Of a DNA stretch of 64,000 nt, positions 58,207 through 64,000 are shown piece by piece. Below the pieces are notes generated by a model. It was not told where the DNA came from. It ran no database searches and was given only the letters and a program-made list of their open reading frames with translations. The stretch comes from Sorghum bicolor. Taxonomy: Eukaryota > Streptophyta > Magnoliopsida > Poales > Poaceae. Numbering within the stretch: the first letter of the stretch is position 1; every line of letters begins with the position of its first letter. The stretch spans positions 65,218,407 to 65,282,406 of the forward strand of contig NC_012876.2 in assembly GCF_000003195.3 (NCBI RefSeq), read 5' to 3'. Made by a program: the position numbers and the translations under genes.

Positions 58207-58375
58207 TAGCAGCACAAAAATTTTGACTGACAGAATACCTTTGGTTGTCTCATTTATTTTCATCGGTTTTTTACTTACAAATAACACAAGAAACAAACCT
58301 TGGTACTCACAATTATTTTGATTGGTGACTACTCACAAATACTTCACGTTCTAGCTCAGTTCAGGTAGTAGAATT

Positions 58376-61335
58376 TTACTGGTAACCAGAAAGCTTTTCT
58401 CTAATGACTTCCTTTGCTTCAGCGACCAGACTTTTGACAACTTCAGCAGCTGGTACGATCTCCTTGATTAGCCCAACACCCTGACCCGCGTACATGGCCA
58501 TGATGTTGATATCTCCTGTTGCCGTGGCGTTTGGAACAGTGCCGGCAAACCGACGAATATCCTTGTGCTGGGGTCAGGAATTGTTGGTCAGTTGTCTATT
58601 TCCTAGTTTCAGATGCACAGAGTATGCAATTAAAGTTGCAATAAGTGATCCATCATGTACAAATCGCATAATATTTCAATGTTTGCCTTCCTTTGAACAA
58701 AATACTTTCTGGTTAAAACAAAGGCAGATTGAATAATTACTATGAGCCAACTATTATTTGAAAGAATGGCAAATAGTCCAAGCTGAGATACTGTAAACCC
58801 AGATCGAGTATGTTCTCAGGTTTGACCACCAATGATGCAACTGAGTGCTGACATAAACCTCAATACCCAATGCATGTTCAACACAATAATTTACTATTTG
58901 TTTGATTGCGAGCAACTAATAGCAACCCTCCACTGTCCTTAGGTGAATTTAGCAGAATAATATTCGTTCCTCCCAAATCGTAGCATAACTGAAGAACAGT
59001 TTCGGATGCATAATAACAACTAAGTCGGATTCCATAAACTAGGTAGCCATTTCAAATCTGGTTGCCATTTCAAAGCCACAGTTCCTTATATTGGATGCAA
59101 AAGTGAACAGTTCTATACTGCTGCTTTGTGCTTCTGCCCTCTGAATTGGAGCAGACCCTTTTCTGACAAGTGTTATACTGTTTTATTTAACTTTTGGCAT
59201 GCTGAACTTTATATCCTTTTTGTATGATTGTATCGAGCAGACAACCTAGACTTACTAGTCAAACAATACAAGGCATATCAAATATCCAAATACATACCAC
59301 ACCATGGATGATAGAGTGGCCTATGATGGGATGATTTTCCTCTGTTTCCTGATCTGGGAAATTATCCTTCCACTCAACATAGAAGGGTGTTTCCAGGACA
59401 CGTTGTGGAGCACCAGGCCATCTAGCACGTCCAAAAATATTTGTGTAGCCTGTGCGACTCATCTCAATTAACTTTTGTTTATAAATAGGATGCGCAAAGC
59501 TTTCCTCGGTAGCAAGGAACCTGAATTTTCAAGAATCGTTGTAACGTAAGCATAAGAACTGTAAAACTATAATGAAAAGGCTTTGTTTTGGTATATCCTC
59601 AGTACAAGAGACCGAGATAATACCTAGTTCCTAAACAAACTCCTTGGGCCCCAAGTGCCAATGCGGCAACATAGCCACGTCCATCTACAATTCCCCCAGC
59701 TGCGATAACTGGAATGCCCGAGTCTGAAACAAGATCGGCTACTCTTGGCAACTGCGGAAACAGTCCTTCCTGTTTTCCAAATAGAAGCTGATTGAGAGAA
59801 CATTCGTGAAAAAAGACAATTAAAAGGAGTAAAGGACACAAGCTATAAATGCATGCTATGCTTTTAGAGATAAGAAGATACAGGAGCCCTAATCTAGGAA
59901 GTTGAATCAAGCCTTGCATATAGCATTTGTACTGAAATCTGCATAGTGACAGCAAAATGCTGCTCTGAAAGTCTGCATTCCACAGGATGATGAAGATTCT
60001 AAATGCACAAATGACTGCATAAGCTGATGGGTGGTGAAAGATTGCCCAACAGTGTTAAAACAAAGCAGAAACCAGAAACCAGCTGGGAATTACCTGGCCA
60101 ATTACATGCCCCCCTGCTTCACGTCCCTGAACAATGATTCCATCTACACCGGCTTCTTTAGCTTTAGCTGCCTCCTCAAGGCTGCCGACCTGTTCAGGTA
60201 TCAACCGAAAGTAAACCATCAATCACAACAATGTGAATAAATTAAACAAACTGGAGTTCTCATATCAGCATGAACAGGCAGAGTGTTACTGCCCATCGAC
60301 AAAATATTCCCTGCCAAAATTTGGCACAGACTTTTATTCTAATCGTCAAATTGGTTGCCCAATGTTGGCACATTTGTGGCAAGAAAATGAAGTATATGAA
60401 GTAAACAGGAAGAGAAGCTTGCCAAATTTCGACAAGTAAGCATTGCAGAGCAGTAACGCCACAGATCATCACATCATGTGGTAGTGCCTGCTATGCACCA
60501 GATCATTTCCCACTGAGGGTGATGCATCAAGTTGATACTGGCCCCACTTGTATCATCATTTGAACTTTGGCATATTTAACAATTGGCATTGTGTGCTTTG
60601 AGCATTATTATTGGACAATCCAATGCACCCCACTCCCACGAATCAAAGACTCATGCCGTGCTGGCAGCCTAACCACAGGCAAACACGATCATATGTACTA
60701 GTATTTTTTTTTTTCTAGTCTTTGTCACTCCATGCCCATAGTCCCATTGGAATTCGTAATAAACAGTTGAAGTAGAAAGCCATAGAGTATGAACTATGAA
60801 GTGCTACTGTGGATATATTTTTCCCAATCAATGATGGAATTGTTACTAATACTACTTGGATTATTAACTAACTGGCACAGCTAACTAGCAATGGCGCGCA
60901 CCTGATGCAAGACCTTAACTCCGGCGCGATGCGCCTGTTGCACGCTCTCCTTGGGGAAGTCCCCCCAATAGACCTGCAGCACGGCGAGCTTCTCCTCCAG
61001 GACGACCCTAAGGTTGTCCTCGTGCGGGAAGGCCAGCACGATGGCCGCCCCGAACGGCTTGGACGTGAGGCTCCTGGTCTTTCGGATCAGCTCTCTGACG
61101 TGATCCGGCGCCGGCTGCGGTCAGGGACAAACAACGAAGCGGTTGATCAGCTCAGCGCGGACAGCAAAGGAAGCAAAAACTGGTAGCAACCAACCCAGTC
61201 GGGGAGGCGGAGGAGGCCGATGGCGCCGGCGTTGGCGACGGCGGCGACGAGATCCGGGCCGGAGATGTCGGGGCCGAGCGGCGCCTGCACGATGCCGTAG
61301 TCGAAACCCAGGATGCCCCTCCACCCGGACGGCAT
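58376..61335 (-). CDS. nitronate monooxygenase-like (2-nitropropane dioxygenase family), copy 2
   Basis: Six exons (61195-61335, 60902-61114, 60094-60189, 59624-59769, 59298-59520, 58376-58567) join in frame to 336 residues. It is the tandem paralogue of the gene at 52987-56562: same intron positions and phases, with one extra codon in exon 5 (KDNF for KNL). The flavin-binding motifs and the GREAGGH histidine are kept, so it should fold as an active FMN enzyme. The start [14 protein letters not shown] is aligned with copy 1; an in-frame upstream ATG at 61470 would add 45 residues that are Gly/Arg-rich and not shared with copy 1, so I rejected it, although a transit peptide cannot be wholly excluded. 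The first intron uses a GTTGGT donor. Differences lie mostly in the last exon (PNATATGDINIMAMYAGQG), which may affect the mouth of the barrel. Confidence 0.9.
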
Positions 61336-61659
61336 CGCCAGAGCACGCAGGCAGAAGCGCACTTCCTTCCTTGATAGACAGGCGATCCCTCCCCTTCCCC
61401 CTCCCGACTCCCGTCCCGGTGGGTGTGCTGTGTGCTCGGGGAAGGGAAGCTGACTGACTGATGACGGCACGAGGTGGGAGAGGGTGTGAAGTACTCCTAC
61501 TCTCCTAGGCGCGGTGCGGCGGGGCCCCGCGGTAGGTCGCTGCGGACGAGACGACGACGGAAGCTTCCACCGCCCACGCGGCGCGGCGTCATGGGAGACA
61601 TTTTCCGGGCGCGCCGCCGCTTCGGAGTCACGTGGTGGAAGCGATAGGTAAAACTGGAA
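61336..61659 (-). promoter_or_regulatory. leader and promoter region of copy 2
   Basis: GC-rich until about 61640, then abruptly AT-rich at a Tourist-like element. No obvious TATA box. Only about 320 bases of non-transposon sequence remain upstream of the start codon. Confidence 0.4.
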
Positions 61660-61866
61660 GGCCTTGTTGAGTTCACCCTGAAAACTAAAATCTTTTCAAG
61701 ATTCTCCGTCACATCGAATCTTACACAGCATGTATGGAGTATTAAATATAGACAAAAATAAAAACTAATTACACAGTCATAAATCACGAGATGAAACTTT
61801 TAAGCCTAATTACTCTATGATTGTATAATGTTTGTCAAATAAAAACGAAAGTGAACTAAACAAGGC
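61660..61866. mobile_element. Tourist-like MITE upstream of copy 2
   Basis: The left end GGCCTTGTTGAGTTCACCC and right end GTGAACTAAACAAGGC are complementary with one change. Flanking triplets do not match, so the duplication has decayed. Confidence 0.72.
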
Positions 61867-61912
61867 TAGAGTGGAAGTGGATTTGGTTTCTGACTGCAAT
61901 GGATATCCTCAG

Positions 61913-62145
61913 ACCTTGTTTTAGATTTTAAAAAAGCTTTTAGATTTGATATTATAGTATTTTCATTTTATTTTTATTTGACAAATATTATTTAATTGTA
62001 GAGTAATTATATTTAAAAGATTTGTTTTATGATTTACAGACAAACTGTATAATTAGTTTTTGTTTTCATTTATATTTAATACTTCATGTATGTGCCATAA
62101 GATTTGATATGATAGGAATCTTCAAAAGTTTTTGGTTTTTTGGTA
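61913..62145. mobile_element. Tourist-like MITE, diverged
   Basis: Starts GACCTTGTTTTAG and contains the internal blocks TTGACAAATATTATTTAATTG and TTTATATTTAATACTTCATG. Its right end abuts the next element. Confidence 0.55.
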
Positions 62146-62389
62146 GGCCGTGTTTAGTTGGTGAAGAAAAAAAATTCGCGACACTGTAGCACTTTTTGTT
62201 TGTTTGTGATAATTATTGTCCAACCGTGGACTAACTAGGCTCAAAGAATTCGTCTCGTAAATTTCGTCTAAACTATGCAATTAGTTTTTATTTTTGTCTA
62301 TATTTAATACTCTGTACATATATTTAAAGATTCGATGTGACGAGAAATTTTAAAAAAATTTAGGTTTTAGGGTGAAATTAAACAAGGCC
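62146..62389. mobile_element. Tourist-like MITE
   Basis: GGCCGTGTTTAGTTGG at the left and AAATTAAACAAGGCC at the right; full internal block present. Directly adjoins the preceding copy. Confidence 0.72.
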
Positions 62390-62683
62390 TAGAACTAACC
62401 AAGGCCAAAGTCCTTGTGTCTCCTTCCATCCATTCCACGGCAGTCAGAGATGATTTGGAAAAATTTCCCCGTCATCCAGGAGACCGCCTGTCCAGTTTCA
62501 CTGAGAATTCAGAATTTGATTGAATTGAATTTGTCACGCATGTGAAATTATTTCAAAACCAACACATTGCCTGGTACGTAGTATGAGTTGAGTTGAGCTG
62601 AGCTGAGCTTCATCAGATAATTAAGGAAAATCTCAGACGAGGGGTAGGATGTAGACGTCATGGTCTGCGGAAATGTTGCGTTG

Positions 62684-62925
62684 GGCCTTGTTTACTTCCC
62701 AAATTTTGTGCAAATTGCTACAGTATCTCTTTCGTTTGTATGTGACAAATATTGTCTAATCATAGACTTACTAGCCTCAAAAGATTCATCTCGTAAATTT
62801 CGACTAAACTGTACGATTAGTTTTTATTTCCGTCTATATTTAATACTTCATGCATGTGTTTAAAGATTCGATGTGATGGGAAATCTTGAAAAATTTTGGG
62901 TTTTGGGGTGAAAGTAAACAAGGCC
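62684..62925. mobile_element. Tourist-like MITE
   Basis: GGCCTTGTTTACTTCCC at the left and GAAAGTAAACAAGGCC at the right pair well, including a compensated change (TTTACTT with AAGTAAA). Internal block intact. Confidence 0.8.
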
Positions 62926-62988
62926 GTTTCTCAGGCCTCGCATACTTGGGCATGCACCGACCACTATGCTCGGGAATTTCACATGCTA

Positions 62989-63248
62989 CTCCCTCCGTCA
63001 CGAATTATAAGTCATTCCAAAAATCTTAGAGAGACAAATTTTTCAAATTTGACCAAATTTATATAGCAAAATAATAACATTTTTGGTACCAACCAAGTAT
63101 CATTAGATTCTTTGTTAGTTATATTTTCATGGTGTACCTATTTTATGACATAAATCTTTATATTTCTCTCTATATTTTTTGTCAAACTTGAAAAATGCTT
63201 CGACCCTCCAAGATTTTTGGAAAGACTTATAATTTGGAACGGAGGAAG
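62989..63248. mobile_element. Stowaway MITE (CTCCCTCCGT ends, TA flanks)
   Basis: Left CTCCCTCCGTCACGAATTATAAG, right CTTATAATTTGGAACGGAGGAAG, TA on each side. Inner arms TCATTCCAAAAATCTTAGAG and CTCCAAGATTTTTGGAAAGA pair as in the 43059-43296 copy. Confidence 0.8.
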
Positions 63249-63605
63249 TACTTCTATTCTATCTATCAGAAAAAGCTAAATTCCCTAAAAACAGAAAAAG
63301 TAAATATTCCAGGGTGTTATCGCAAACTATATACATTCCAGGGTGAGATTGAAATTGCTTGGTCCAAAACATTCTGCTGTTGCTGTTGAGGTGTTTGGTT
63401 TAACAAACATGTGCGTCTAGCTGAGGTGGTAGTGGTATATCATGAGTTCACCTCAAGGCGATGTAGAATTAGTCCATACGACATCACAGAAGCAAACCAA
63501 AACAAAAAAGAAAAGGATTATTAGGGTCCTTTGTCTCTGCTCTTTACCACAGAGCCATGTTAAACCGTAGGATAAGTAAATCGCCGTGCAAATTGATTTT
63601 AATGA

Positions 63606-63828
63606 GGCCTTGTTTAATTTTCTCCAAAACCCAAAAACTTTTTAAGGTTTCCCCTCACGTCAAATCTTGCGATAAGCATTAAATATAGATAAAAAATAAA
63701 TAATTACATAGTTTCTCTTTAATTTACGAGACAAATCTTATCTATAGTTGGACAATAATTATTAAATACAAATGAAAGTACTTCAGTACTAATTTTTTTT
63801 TTAAAAAAAACTGCAACTAAACAGCGCC
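63606..63828. mobile_element. Tourist-like MITE
   Basis: GGCCTTGTTTAATTTTC at the left and GCAACTAAACAGCGCC at the right, with the family's internal block. The left flank is TGA and the right TTG, so the duplication has decayed. Confidence 0.7.
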
Positions 63829-64000
63829 TTTGCCTACTACTGCATGTTTTGGTCGTCTTAAGATAAATCTATTTATATAATTTTCACATTTGAAAATTCA
63901 ACAGTTTAAAAGTTATTGATGATTTATATTCCTAATGTTTAATCTAAAACTTATCCAAAACGACTTCTAAATTCTATATGGAAGGAGTATTATTTTCTCA
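63829..64000. other. window end, nothing recognised
   Basis: AT-rich sequence ending near a possible Stowaway end (GGAAGGAGTATTA at about 63980). No gene seen. Confidence 0.4.

Larger units (their letters stand above)
56563..58375. other. spacer between the two nitronate monooxygenase-like genes
   Basis: About 1.8 kb holding the promoter of copy 1 (next to 56563) and the 3' flank of copy 2 (next to 58375). Nearly all of 57063-58206 is transposons, a fold-back and a tandem duplication, listed separately. No further gene seen. Confidence 0.6.

Noticed and set aside
61336..61470. N-terminal extension of copy 2 starting at 61470
   Set aside because: The added residues have no counterpart in copy 1 and look like untranslated leader; the start at 61335 aligns exactly with copy 1.
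1..64000. CRISPR arrays, operons, prophage or bacterial insertion sequences
   Set aside because: No regularly spaced repeats or prokaryotic gene clusters; introns, transposons and protein families are those of a plant nuclear genome.
1..64000. tRNA or rRNA genes
   Set aside because: No A-box/B-box pair with a cloverleaf-compatible context or conserved rRNA block was noticed by eye; a dedicated scan was not possible, so a missed tRNA cannot be excluded.

Overview
The window is plant nuclear DNA from a grass, most probably an Andropogoneae species (Sorghum or a close relative). Three things point there: GC-rich first exons with long AT-rich introns, protein families typical of land plants, and many copies of a Tourist-like MITE that starts GGCCTTGTTTAGTT. 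No bacterial, viral or organellar gene organisation is visible. The species assignment is inference.

Layout. 1-6 kb is gene-poor and holds a hAT-type MITE with an 8-bp target duplication, a decayed FAR1-domain fragment between GC-rich stretches, and a possible non-coding transcript. At 6.5-7.0 kb on the minus strand is a SOB FIVE-LIKE (SOFL) gene with a TATA box and a G-rich upstream repeat. From 7.6 to 18.6 kb I see no gene, only MITEs, microsatellites and a GC-rich stretch. At 18.9-20.1 kb (+) is an R2R3-MYB gene of the MYB39/53/92/93 type. A decayed LINE fragment lies at 21.9-22.5 kb. At 23.8-26.4 kb (+) is an eight-exon SC35-type SR splicing factor. At 29.2-39.3 kb (-) is a 17-exon chloroplast copper P-type ATPase (PAA1/HMA6 type) whose exons join in frame to 940 residues; its introns hold several transposons, including a Harbinger-type derivative in intron 1. 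At 39.8-41.6 kb a TIR-bounded element carries a decayed WEB-family coiled-coil fragment, itself split by a second element. An LTR-like remnant and a Stowaway MITE follow. At 44.2-49.4 kb (-) is a four-exon MBD8-like gene: a methyl-CpG-binding domain, two C2H2 fingers, ten tandem Ser-Gln-Phe repeats and a C-terminal CxxC pair. 49.6-53 kb is repeat-rich. At 53.0-56.6 kb and 58.4-61.3 kb (-) are two tandem copies of a nitronate monooxygenase-like gene with the same six-exon structure (335 and 336 residues). The last 2.7 kb is almost wholly MITEs.

The genes do not form a pathway or operon; they are independent plant loci (hormone-response regulator, transcription factor, splicing factor, copper transporter, chromatin protein, flavoenzyme pair). 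Exon boundaries were worked out by hand from GT/AG sites, reading-frame continuity and recalled family conservation, without transcript data. I did not find a convincing new molecular system. The most interesting items are the element-within-element capture of a WEB-family fragment, the transposon load around the copper ATPase and the nitronate monooxygenase pair, a very recent-looking 133-bp tandem duplication, and a near-perfect 200-bp fold-back.
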